Assembly (NCBI GenBank): GCA_032191485.1
Contig: JAVDOI010000123.1
Location: forward strand, 186,001-250,000
DNA: 64,000 nucleotides
Origin: Leptoclinus maculatus
Taxonomy: Eukaryota; Chordata; Actinopteri; Perciformes; Stichaeidae
Reading direction: 5' to 3'
The translations under genes and the position numbers were made by a program. Every line of letters starts with the position of its first letter. Position 1 is the first letter of the stretch. The notes below the pieces were generated by a model that was not told the origin of the DNA, did no database searches, and saw nothing but the letters and a program-made list of their open reading frames with translations. Below, in pieces: positions 1-13,418 of the stretch.

Positions 1-3000
1 TACTAATAACTAATAAAGACACAGTTATCATCACTGTACTTAATAATAGTATCTAATAATACTAATAACTAATAAAGACACAGTTATCATCACTGTACTT
101 AATAATAGTAACTAATAATACTAATAACTAATAAAGACACAGTTATCATCACTGTACTTAATAATAGTAACTAATAATACTAATAACTAATAAAGACACA
201 GTAATCATCACTGTACTTAATAATAGTAACTAATAATACTAATAACTAATAAAGACACAGTTATCATCACTGTACTTAATAATAGTAACTAATAATACTA
301 ATAACTAATAAAGACACAGTAATCATCACTGTACTTAATAATAGTAACTAATAATAATAATAACTAATAAAGACACACAGTAATCATCACTGTACTTAAT
401 AATAGTAACTAATAATACTAATAACTAATAAAGACACAGTTATCATCACTGTACTTAATAATAGGAACTAATGATACTAATAACTAATAAAGACACACAG
501 TTATCATCACTGTACTTAATAATAGTAACTAATAATACTAATAACTAATAAAGACACACAGTTATCATCACTGTACTTAATAATAGTATCTAATAATACT
601 AATAACTAATAAAGACACACAGTTATCATCACTGTACTTAATAATAGTAACTAATAACTAATAAAGACACAGTAATCATCACTGTACTTAATAATAGTAA
701 CTAATAACTAATAAAGACACACAGTTATCATCACTGTACTTAATAATAGTAACTAATAATACTAATAACTAATAAAGACACAGTTATCATCACTGTACTT
801 AATAATAGTGACTAATAATACTAATAACTAATAAAGACACAGTAATCATCACTGTACTTAATAATAGTAACTAATAATACTAATAACTAATAAAGACACA
901 CAGTTATCATCACTGTACTTAATAATAGTAACTAATAATACTAATAACTAATAAAGACACACAGTTATCATCACTGTACTTAATAATAGTAACTAATAAT
1001 ACTAATAACTAATAAAGACACACAGTTATCATCACTGTACTTAATAATAGTAACTAATAATACTAATAACTAATAAAGACACACAGTTATCATCACTGTA
1101 CTTAATAATAGTAACTAATAATACTAATAACTAATAAAGACACAGTTATCATCACTGTACTTAATAATAGTAACTAATAATACTAATAACTAATAAAGAC
1201 ACACAGTTATCATCACTGTACTTAATAATAGTAACTAATAATACTAATAACTAATAAAGACAAAGTTATCATCACTGTACTTAATAATAGTGACTAATAA
1301 TACTAATGACTAATAAAGACACAGTTATCATCACTGTACTTAATAATAGTAACTAATAATACTAATGACTAATAAAGACACAGTTATCATCACTGTACTT
1401 AATAATAGTATCTAATAATACTAATAACTAATAAAGACACACAGTTATCATCACTGTACTTAATAATAGTATCTAATAATACTAATAACTAATAAAGACA
1501 CACAGTTATCATCACTGTACTTAATAATAGTAACTAATAATACTAATAACTAATAAAGACACACAGTTATCATCACTGTACTTTATTATAGTAACTAATA
1601 ATACTAATTACTAATAAAGACACACAGTCATCATCACTGTACTTTATTATAGTAACTAATAATACTAATTACTAATAAAGACACACAGTCATCATCACTG
1701 TACTTAATAATAGTAACTAATAATACTCATAACTAATAAAGACACACAGTAATCATCACTGTACTTAATAATAGTAACTAATAATACTAATAACTAATAA
1801 AGACACAGTTATCATCACTGTACTTAATAATAGTAACTAATAATACTAATAACTAATAAAGACACAGTAATCATCACTGTACTTAATAATAGTAACTAAT
1901 AATACTAATAACTAATAAAGACACACAGTTATCATCACTGTACTTAATAATAGTAACTAATAATACTAATAACTAATAAAGACACACAGTAATCATCACT
2001 GTACTTAATAATAGTAACTAATAATACTAATAACTAATAAAGACACACAGTAATCATCACTGTACTTAATAATAGTAACTAATAATACTAATAACTAATA
2101 AAGACACAGTAATAATCACTGTACTTAATAATAGTAACTAATAATACTAATAACTAATAAAGACACACAGTTATCATCACTGTACTTTATTATAGTAACT
2201 AATAATACTAATAACTAATAAAGACACACAGTCATCATCACTGTACTTAATAATAGTAACTAATAATACTCATAACTAATAAAGACACACAGTTATCATC
2301 ACTGTACTTAATAATAGTAACTAATAATACTAATAACTAATAAAGACACAGTAATCATCACTGTACTTAATAATAGTAACTAATAATACTAATAACTAAT
2401 AAAGACACATAGTCATCATCACTGTACTTAATAATAGTAACTAATAATACTAATAACTAATAAAGACACAGTAATCATCACTGTACTTAATAATAGTAAC
2501 TAATAATACTAATAACTAATAAAGACACACAGTTATCATCACTGTACTTAATAATAGTAACTAATAATACTAATAACTAATAAAGACACACAGTTATCAT
2601 CACTGTACTTAATAATAGTAACTAATAATACTAATAACTAATAAAGACACAGTTATCATCACTGTACTTAATAATAGTAACTAATAATACTAATAACTAA
2701 TAAAGACACAGTTATCATCACTGTACTTAATAATAGTAACTAATAATACTAATAACTAATAAAGACACACAGTTATCATCACTGTACTTAATAATAGTAA
2801 CTAATAATACTAATAACTAATAAAGACACACAGTTATCATCACTGTACTTAATAATAGTAACTAATAATACTAATAACTAATAAAGACACAGTTATCATC
2901 ACTGTACTTAATACTAGTAACTAATAATACTAATAACTAATAAAGACACACAGTTATCATCACTGTACTTAATAATAGTAACTAATAATACTAATAACTA

Positions 3001-3299
3001 ATAAAGACACACAGTTATCATCACTGTACTTAATAATAGTAACTAATAATACTAATAACTAATAAAGACACACAGTTATCATCACTGTACTTAATAATAG
3101 TAACTAATAATACTAATGACTAATAAAGACACACAGTTATCATCACTGTACTTAATAATAGTAACTAATAATACTAATAACTAATAAAGACACAGTTATC
3201 ATCACTGTACTTAATAATAGTAACTAATAATACTAATAACTAATAAAGACACACAGTTATCATCACTGTACTTAATAATAGTATCTAATAATACTAATA

Positions 3300-3720
3300 A
3301 CTAATAAAGACACAGTTATCATCACTGTACTTAATAATAGTAACTAATAATACTAATAACTAATAAAGACACAGTTATCATCACCGTACTTAATAATAGT
3401 AACTAATAATACTAACTAATAAATACACAGTTATCATCACTGTACTTAATAATAGTAACTAATAATACTAATGACTAATAAAGACACACAGTTATCATCA
3501 CTGTACTTAATAATAGTAACTAATAATACTAATAACTAATAAAGACACACAGTTATCATCACTGTACTTAATAATAGTAACTAATAATACTAATAACTAA
3601 TAAAGACACAGTTATCATCACCGTACTTAATAATAGTAACTAATAATACTAACTAATAAATACACAGTTATCATCACTGTACTTAATAATAGTAACTAAT
3701 AATACTAATGACTAATAAAG
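3300..3720. repeat. Local 237-bp duplication within the satellite
   Basis: The rare caccgtac variant followed by a shortened actaactaataaatacac unit and an aatgac unit occurs at 3382 and again at 3619, a spacing of 237 bp or about four monomers. It is a second, smaller block duplication in the array. Confidence 0.7.
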
Positions 3721-5699
3721 ACACACAGTTATCATCACTGTACTTAATAATAGTAACTAATAATACTAATAACTAATAAAGAGACACAGTTATCATCACT
3801 GTACTTAATAATAGTAACTAATAATACTAATAACTAATAAAGACACACAGTTATCATCACTGTACTTAATAATATAAACTAATAATACTAATAACTAATT
3901 AAGACACAGTTATCATCACTGTACTTAATAATAGTATCTAATAATACTAATAACTAATAAAGACACAGTTATCATCACTGTACTTAATAATAGTAACTAA
4001 TAATACTAATAACTAATAAAGACACACAGTAATCATCACTGTACTTAATAATAGTAACTAATAATACTAACTAATAAATACACAGTTATCATCACTGCAC
4101 TTAATAATAGTAACTAATAATACTAATGACTAATAAAGACACACAGTTATCATCACTATACTTAATAATAGTAACTAATAATACTAACTAATAAATACAC
4201 AGTTATCATCACTGTACTTAATAATAGTAACTAATAATACTAATAACTAATAAAGACACAGTTATCATCACTGTACTTAATAATAGTAACTAATAATACT
4301 AATAACTAATAAAGACACAGTAATCATCACTGTACTTAATAATAGTAACTAATAATACTAATAACTAATAAAGACACACAGTTATCATCACTGTACTTAA
4401 TAATAGTAACTAATAATACTAATAACTAATAAAGACACAGTTATCATCACTGTACTTAATAATAGTAACTAATAATACTAATAACTAATAAAGACACAGT
4501 TATCATCACTGTACTTAATAATAGTAACTAATAATACTAATAACTAATAAAGACACAGTAATCATCACTGTACTTAATAATAGTAACTAATAATACTAAT
4601 AACTAATAAAGACACACAGTTATCATCACTGTACTTAATAATAGTAACTAATAATACTAATAACTAATAAAGACACACAGTCATCATCACTGTACTTAAT
4701 AATATAAACTAATAATACTAAAAACTAATAAAGACACAGTTATCATCACTGTACTTAATAATAGTATCTAATAATACTAATAACTAATAAAGACACAGTT
4801 ATCATCACTGTACTTAATAATAGTAACTAATAATACTAATAACTAATAAAGACACAGTTATCATCACTGTACTTAATAATAGTAACTAATAATACTAATA
4901 ACTAATAAAGACACACAGTCATCATCACTGTACTTAATAATATAAACTAATAATACTAATAACTAATAAAGACACAGTTATCATCACTGTACTTAATAAT
5001 AGTAACTAATAATACTAATAACTAATAAAGACACAGTTATCATCACTGTACTTAATAATAGTAACTAATAATACTAATAACTAATAAAGACACACAGTTA
5101 TCATCACTGTACTTAATAATAGTAACTAATAATACTAATAACTAATAAAGACACAGTAATCATCACTGTACTTAATAATAGTAACTAATAATACTAATAA
5201 CTAATAAAGACACAGTTATCATCACTGTACTTAATAATAGTATCTAATAATACTAATAACTAATAAAGACACAGTTATCATCACTGTACTTAATAATAGT
5301 AACTAATAATACTAATAACTAATAAAGACACACAGTTATCATCACTGTACTTAATAATAGTAACTAATAATACTAATAACTAATAAAGACACAGTAATCA
5401 TCACTGTACTTAATAATAGTAACTAATTATACTAATAACTAATAAAGACACAGTTATCATCACTGTACTTAATAATAGTAACTAATAATACTAATAACTA
5501 ATAAAGACACAAATATCATCACTGTACTTAATAATAGTAACTAATAATACTAATAACTAATAAAGACACAGTTATCATCACTGTACTTAATAATAGTAAC
5601 TAATAATACTAATAACTAATAAAGACACACAGTTATCATCACTGTACTTAATAATAGTAACTAATAATACTAACTAATAAATACACAGTTATCATCACT

Positions 5700-7917
5700 G
5701 TACTTAATAATAGTAACTAATAATACTAATAACTAATAAAGACACACAGTTATCATCACTGTACTTAATAATATAAACTAATAATACTAATAACTAATAA
5801 AGACACAGTTATCATCACTGTACTTAATAATAGTAACTAATAATACTAATAACTAATAAAGACACACAGTTATCATCACTGTACTTAATAATAGTATCTA
5901 ATAATACTAATAACTAATAAAGACACAGTTATCATCACTGTACTTAATAATAGTAACTAATAATACTAATAACTAATAAAGACACACAGTAATCATCACT
6001 GTACTTAATAATAGTAACTAATAATACTAATAACTAATAAAGACACAGTTATTATCACTGTACTTAATAATAGTAACTAATAATACTAATGACTAATAAA
6101 GACACACAGTTATCATCACTGTACTTAATAATAGTAACTAATAATACTAATAACTAATAAAGACACACAGTTATCATCACTGTACTTAATAATAGTATCT
6201 AATAATACTAATAACTAATAAAGACACAGTTATCATCACTGTACTTAATAATAGTAACTAATAATACTAATAACTAATAAAGACACAGTTATCATCACTG
6301 TACTTAATAATAGTAACTAATAATACTAATAACTAATAAAGACACACAGTCATCATCACTGTACTTAATAATATAAACTAATAATACTAATAACTAATAA
6401 AGACACAGTTATCATCACTGTACTTAATAATAGTATCTAATAATACTAATAACTAATAAAGACACACAGTTATCATCACTGTACTTAATAATAGTAACTA
6501 ATAATACTAATAACTAATAAAGACACACAGTTATCATCACTGTACTTAATAATAGTAACTAATAATACTAATAACTAATAAAGACACACAGTAATCATCA
6601 CTGTACTTAATAATAGTAACTAATAATACTAATAACTAATAAAGACACACAGTTATCATCACTGTACTTAATAATAGTAACTAATAATACTAATAACTAA
6701 TAAAGACACAGTAATCATCACTGTACTTAATAATAGTAACTAATAATACTAATAACTAATAAAGACACAGTTATCATCACTGCACTTAATAATAGTAACT
6801 AATAATACTAATAACTAATAAAGACACACAGTTATCATCACTGTACTTAATAATATAAACTAATAATACTAATAACTAATAAAGACACAGTTATCATCAC
6901 TGTACTTAATAATAGTAACTAATAATACTAATAACTAATAAAGACACACAGTTATCATCACTGTACTTAATAATAGTATCTAATAATACTAATAACTAAT
7001 AAAGACACAGTTATCATCACTGTACTTAATAATAGTAACTAATAATACTAATAACTAATAAAGACACACAGTAATCATCACTGTACTTAATAATAGTAAC
7101 TAATAATACTAATAACTAATAAAGACACAGTTATTATCACTGTACTTAATAATAGTAACTAATAATACTAATGACTAATAAAGACACACAGTTATCATCA
7201 CTGTACTTAATAATAGTAACTAATAATACTAATAACTAATAAAGACACACAGTTATCATCACTGTACTTAATAATAGTATCTAATAATACTAATAACTAA
7301 TAAAGACACAGTTATCATCACTGTACTTAATAATAGTAACTAATAATACTAATAACTAATAAAGACACAGTTATCATCACTGTACTTAATAATAGTAACT
7401 AATAATACTAATAACTAATAAAGACACACAGTCATCATCACTGTACTTAATAATATAAACTAATAATACTAATAACTAATAAAGACACAGTTATCATCAC
7501 TGTACTTAATAATAGTATCTAATAATACTAATAACTAATAAAGACACACAGTTATCATCACTGTACTTAATAATAGTAACTAATAATACTAATAACTAAT
7601 AAAGACACACAGTTATCATCACTGTACTTAATAATAGTAACTAATAATACTAATAACTAATAAAGACACACAGTAATCATCACTGTACTTAATAATAGTA
7701 ACTAATAATACTAATAACTAATAAAGACACACAGTTATCATCACTGTACTTAATAATAGTAACTAATAATACTAATAACTAATAAAGACACAGTAATCAT
7801 CACTGTACTTAATAATAGTAACTAATAATACTAATAACTAATAAAGACACAGTTATCATCACTGCACTTAATAATAGTAACTAATAATACTAATAACTAA
7901 TAAAGACACACAGTTAT
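5700..7917. repeat. Higher-order tandem duplication (1,082-bp period) inside the satellite
   Basis: Diagnostic monomer variants recur at a constant spacing of 1,082 bp. The ttattatcac variant is at 6051 and 7133, the agtcatc plus aatataaac unit at 6361 and 7443, the aatataaac unit near 5761 and 6843, and the tgcactta variant at 6781 and 7863. The duplicated block is about 18 monomers. The flanking monomers at 5699 and about 7930 do not continue the register, which bounds the duplication. This indicates unequal exchange of a multi-monomer block rather than single-unit slippage. Confidence 0.85.
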
Positions 7918-10900
7918 CATCACTGTACTTAATAATAGTAACTAATAATACTAATAACTAATAAAGACACAGTTATCATCACTGTACTTAATAATAGTAA
8001 CTAATAATACTAATAACTAATAAAGACACAGTAATCATCACTGTACTTAATAATAGTAACTAATAATACTAATAACTAATAAAGACACACAGTTATCATC
8101 ACTGTACTTAATAATAGTAACTAATAATACTAATAACTAATAAAGACACAGTAATCATCACTGTACTTAATAATAGTAACTAATAATACTAATAACTAAT
8201 AAAGACACACAGTTATCATCACTGTACTTAATAATAGTAACTAATAATACGAATAACTAATAAAGACACAGTTATCATCACTGTACTTAATAATAGTGAC
8301 TAATAATACTAATAACTAATAAAGACACAGTTATCATCACTTTACTTAATAATAGTAACTAATAATACTAATAACTAATAAAGACACAGTTATCATCACT
8401 GTACTTAATAATAGTAACTAATAATACTAATAACTAATAAAGACACAGTTATCATCACTGTACTTAATAATAGTAACTAATACTACTAATAACTAATAAA
8501 GACACAGTTATCATCACTGTACTTAATAATAGTAACTTATAATACTCATAACTAATAAAGACACACAGTAATCATCACTGTACTTAATAATAGTAACTAA
8601 TAATACTAATAACTAATAAAGACACAGTAATCATCACTGTACTTAATAATAGTAACTAATAATACTAATAACTAATAAAGACACACAGTTATCATCACTG
8701 TACTTAATAATAGTAACTAATAATACTAATAACTAATAAAGACACACAGTCATCATCACTGTACTTAATAATAGTAACTAATAATACTAATAACTAATAA
8801 AGACACAGTAATCATCACTGTACTTAATAATAGTAACTAATAATACTAATAACTAATAAAGACACACAGTTATCATCACTGTACTTAATAATAGTAACTA
8901 ATAATACTAATAACTAATAAAGACACAGTTATCATCACTGTACTTAATAATAGTAACTAATAACACTAATAACTAATAAAGACACACAGTTATCATCACT
9001 GTACTTAATAATAGTAACTAATAATACTCATAACTAATAAAAACACACAGTAATCATCACTGTACTTAATAATAGTAACTAATAATACTAATAACTAATA
9101 AAGACACAGTAATCATCACTGTACTTAATAATAGTAACTAATAATACTAATAACTAATAAAGACACACAGTTATCATCACTGTACTTAATAATAGTAACT
9201 AATAATACTTATAACTAATAAAGACACAGTTATCATCACTGTACTTAATAATAGTAACTAATAATACTAATAACTAATAAAGACACAGTTATCATCACTG
9301 TACTTAATAATAGTAACTAATAATAATAATAACTAATAAAGACACACAGTTATCATCACTGTACTTAATAATAATAACTAATAATACTAATAACTAATAA
9401 AGACACACAGTTATCATCACTGTACTTAATAATAGTAACTAATAACACTAATAACTAATAAAGACACACAGTTATCATCACTGTACTTAATAATAGTAAC
9501 TAATAATACTAATAACTAATAAAGACACACAGTTATCATCACTGTACTTAATAATAGTAACTAATAATACTAACTAATAAAGACACAGTTATCATCACTG
9601 TACTTAATAATAGTAACTAATAATACTAATAACTAATAAAGACACACAGTCATCATCACTGTACTTAATAATAGTAACTAATAATACTAACTAATAAAGA
9701 CACAGTTATCATCACTGTACTTAATAATAGTAACTAATAATACTAATAACTAATAAAGACACACAGTCATCATCACTGTACTTAATAATAGTAACTAATA
9801 ATAATAATAACTAATAAAGACACACAGTTATCATCACTGTACTTAATAATAGTAACTAATAATACTAATAACTAATAAAGACACACAGTTATCATCACTG
9901 TACTTAATAATAGTAACTAATAATACTAATAACTAATAAAGACACAGTTATCATCACTGTACTTAATAATAGTAACTAATAATACTAATAACTAATAAAG
10001 ACACACAGTTATCATCACTGTACTTAATAATAGTAACTAATAATACTAATAACTAATAAAGACACAGTTATCATCACTGTACTTAATAATAGTAACTAAT
10101 AATACTAATAACTAATAAAGACACAGTAATCATCACTGTACTTAATAATAGTAACTAATAATACTAATAACTAATAAAGACACAGTTATCATCACTGTAC
10201 TTTATAATAGTAACTAATAATACTAATAACTAATAAAGACACAGTTATCATCACTGTACTTAATAATAGTAACTAATAATACTAATAACTAATAAAGACA
10301 CAGTTATCATCACTGTACTTAATAATAGTAACTAATAATACTAATAACTAATAAAGACACAGTAATCATCACTGTACTTAATAATAGTAACTAATAATAC
10401 TAATAACTAATAAAGACACAGTTATCATCACTGTACTTTATAATAGTAACTAATAATACTAATAACTAATAAAGACACACAGTTATCATCACTGTACTTA
10501 ATAATAGTAACTAATAATACTAATAACTAATAAAGACACACAGTTATCATCACTGTACTAATAATAGTAACTAATAATACTAATAACTAATAAAGACACA
10601 GTTATCATCACTGTACTTAATAATAGTAACTAATAATACTAATAACTAATAAAGACACACAGTTATCATCACTGTACTTAATAATAGTATCTAATAATAC
10701 TAATGACTAATAAAGACACACAGTTATCATCACTGTACTTAATAATAGTAACTAATAATACTAATAACTAATAAAGACACAGTTATCATCACTGTACTTA
10801 ATAATAGTAACTAATAATACTAATAACTAATAAAGACACTCAGTTATCATCACTGTACTTAATAATAGTAACTAATAATACTAATGACTAATAAAGACAC

Positions 10901-11555
10901 ACAGTTATCATCACTGTACTTAATAATAGTAACTAATAATAATAATAACTAATAAATACACACAGTTATCATCACTGTACTTAATAATAGTAACTAATAA
11001 TACTAATAACTAATAAAGACACAGTTATCATCACTGTACTTAATAATAGTAACTAATAATACTAATAACTAATAAAGACACAGTTATCATCACTGTACTT
11101 AATAATAGTAACTAATAATACTAATAACTAATAAAGACACAGTTATCATCACTGTACTTAATAATAGTAACTAATAATACTAATAACTAATAAAGACACA
11201 GTTATCATCACTGTACTTAATAATAGTAACTAATAATACTAATAACTAATAAAGACACACAGTTATCATCACTGTACTAATAATAGTAACTAATAATACT
11301 AATAACTAATAAAGACACAGTTATCATCACTGTACTTAATAATAGTAACTAATAATACTAATAACTAATAAAGACACAGTTATCATCACTGTACTTAATA
11401 CTAGTAACTAATAATACTAATAACTAATAAAGACAGTTATCATCACTGTACTTAATAATAGTAACTAATAATACTAATGACTAATAAAGACAGTTATCAT
11501 CACTGTACTTAATAATAGTAACTAATAATAATAATGACTAATAAAGACAGTTATC

Positions 11556-12613
11556 ATCACTGTAGAGGTGTTTCTCTCTGTAGTCTGTTAACAAACTGTG
11601 TTCTGTTCATAAGATCAGGATCGATTTCTACCGGCGGAATGCGATCGTCTTATTTATGAATTATTTGCGTCTGTACGTTTTGAAATTGTGACTGTGACGT
11701 CATTATTAAATAACCCAGAATATGATTATTGTTTCTCTTAAATGATAAAACTCATCAAACACTCAGGAATGATCAGCCTCACGTGACTGAATGAAATGAT
11801 GATAAATGATGTAAAAAGCTCTTTCTCACTTTAATTGTTTCATAATAAAGTTATTGAGGGAATCATCAGATCATGAAAACACAAATCTTTATAATAAATT
11901 AAGAAAGTTGTTTGTGGTCCTTTTGTTGTTCAGACTACAATGAACATATATTTAAACCAGACGGTGAATCAGAAAACTAATCAAATATAAACTAGAGTTT
12001 ATTCTGTGATCTGTCTTCACTCTGGTGTTAAACTCAGTCAGTCAGTCCGATCGGCTGCAGCGTCCAATCACATCACTGATGAACACTGAGGGGGCGTGTC
12101 CGCCGTTAAAACACTTCCTGGAAGTCTGTTCTCGTGGTTCCTCGCTCTTGAAATGACAAATAAGAGGGTACATCCCAAGTCTCTATATTTCCCTCAATAA
12201 CTTTGAGGGAGCTTTTTACAGAGCTTTTTACATCATTCATCATCATTTCATTCAGTCACGTGATGCTGATCATTGCTGAGTGTCGGGTTTGATGAGTTAT
12301 ATCATTTAAGTTTAACCTGAAACATTGAGCCTCATCAATTAATTCCAGTGTTCAAGAGAAACCATAATCATATTCTGGGTTATTAAATAATGACGTCACA
12401 ATCTGAATTTCAAAACATACAGACGCAAATAATTCATAAATAAGACAAACGTATTATACCACAGAAAACAGTATAAATACCACAGAACACAGTATAAATA
12501 TCACAGAACACTGTATAAATACCACAGAACACAGTATAAATACCATAGAACACAGTATAAATATTTGTTAAACAGGTAACAGGCTACAGAGAGAAAACAC
12601 CTCTGCAGTGATG
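11556..12613. mobile_element. Foldback (long inverted-repeat) element next to the satellite
   Basis: The left arm (11556-11862) is the reverse complement of the right arm (12189-12613) with scattered differences. Both contain tcttatttatgaattatttg, a tgacgtcatta block, a taacccagaatatgatta block, a cacgtgactgaatgaaatga block and ttattgaggga. The outer ends pair as tagaggtgtttctctctgta and its counterpart cagaggtgttttctctctgt, and the pairing continues outward over catcactg. The arms flank about 325 bp of unique sequence. No transposase frame is present, so it is non-autonomous. The CAGAGGTG-like end resembles hAT termini, but no 8-bp direct target duplication is visible, so the family is uncertain. 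Confidence 0.75.
12457..12561. repeat. 21-bp tandem repeat, five copies
   Basis: Five consecutive units of taccacagaacacagtataaa, with one to three substitutions per unit, lie within the right arm of the foldback element. The left arm has no corresponding repeat, so it expanded after the arms formed. Confidence 0.9.
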
Positions 12614-13133
12614 AAATCTGCAATCAGTGATTGCCTTTGGTGGGGAAACACTCGAGACCCCTCACGGATGCAGCAAGCATAAATCACTCTTAAGGTTGTA
12701 AAAGGAGGAAGTGTTTAGGAGAGGAGACAAGGACAGGTTTAAAGAGTCTAAGCAATTGTCACAACAAATATTACCCTTTAATCTACTCTTCTGTGATTGG
12801 CTGAAAAGAAAGGAGACGTCGAATAAACATTCTTGTTTTTAAATGCAGGTTCAACTGTCTGAATATAAATGTAACAACATCCACATAAGTTTTGATGAAA
12901 ATTGCAAATACATTTAAAAACAAATGTGTATTTTTTTTACATTTGCTTAAAACAACAAATATGTGTCTATTTCTCCAGGACTCCAGGCTGAAGGAGATCA
13001 CACATCAACAGGTAAATAGAGAAAGAAAAGAGAAAGAAAGAACCAATGAAGCAGAATCAGCAGTCAAGTTTTAGTTTGATATTTTATTAATTAAATGTAT
13101 TTCTTTACTGACGACTCTCTTGTTTCTGTTCAG
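12614..13133. other. Intron or upstream sequence of the SRCR gene
   Basis: No supported exon is seen here. The last 33 bp (ttctttactgacgactctct onward to the acceptor) match the intron in front of the other two 6-Cys SRCR exons, while the sequence further upstream is unrelated to them. The 8-Cys exon expected just before this 6-Cys exon is absent. Confidence 0.6.
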
Positions 13134-13418
13134 AACCTGTCAGGTTGGTGGGAGGAGACAGTCGCTGTGCAGGAACACTGGAGCTGAAACATCAAGGAGA
13201 CTGGAGACCAGTATCTGGCTCTTACTGGACCCTGAAGTTAGCAGCTGTTGTCTGTAGAGATCTGGACTGTGGCTCTGCTGTTTCTATCAGATGGAGAGAG
13301 AAGTCCTCACAGAGATCTGTGTGGTGGATCAACTCTGACTGTGTTCACTCTGGATCTGCTCTGAAGGATTGTTTAACATCATATTCCTCTTCCTCCATCG
13401 TGGATCTCACCTGCTCAG
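13134..13418 (+). CDS. SRCR exon A (6-Cys type)
   Basis: The exon is 285 bp, phase 1-1, with acceptor tgtttctgttcag and donor gtaagc. It encodes an SRCR domain that starts at VRLVGGDSRCAG and ends at VDLTCSG. Six cysteines are present (RCAG, VVC, LDC, SDC, KDC, LTC). The second (normally in W.TVC) and seventh cysteines of group-B SRCR domains are both missing; RPV stands where VC is expected. In known group-B domains these two cysteines pair with each other, so a whole disulfide is absent rather than one partner. The exon differs from exon B at 17 codons, all amino-acid-changing. Confidence 0.88.

Larger units (their letters stand above)
1..11555. repeat. Satellite / minisatellite array, 59- and 61-bp monomers
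   Basis: The stretch is filled head to tail by one AT-rich monomer; a typical unit begins actaataactaataaagaca and contains the core tcatcactgtacttaataat. Two length forms alternate irregularly: 59 bp with gacacag and 61 bp with gacacacag. About 190 units fit. Recurrent single-base variants (agttatc / agtaatc / agtcatc, agtaact / agtatct, ataataataa for ataatactaa) mark individual monomers, and some units lack about 3-5 bp (actaactaataaatacac). The sequence is full of TAA in all frames and has no open frame of note on either strand. No centromere- or telomere-specific motif is recognised, so its chromosomal role is unknown. The array begins before the window, so the true length is longer. Confidence 0.98.

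Noticed and set aside
1..11555. CRISPR-like regular repeat spacing
   Set aside because: There are no spacers; the whole unit repeats with small variants, which is a eukaryotic satellite.
12978..13010. Possible small exon between ctccag and gtaaat before exon A
   Set aside because: It has no homology to any receptor exon and none of the other exon pairs has a counterpart.
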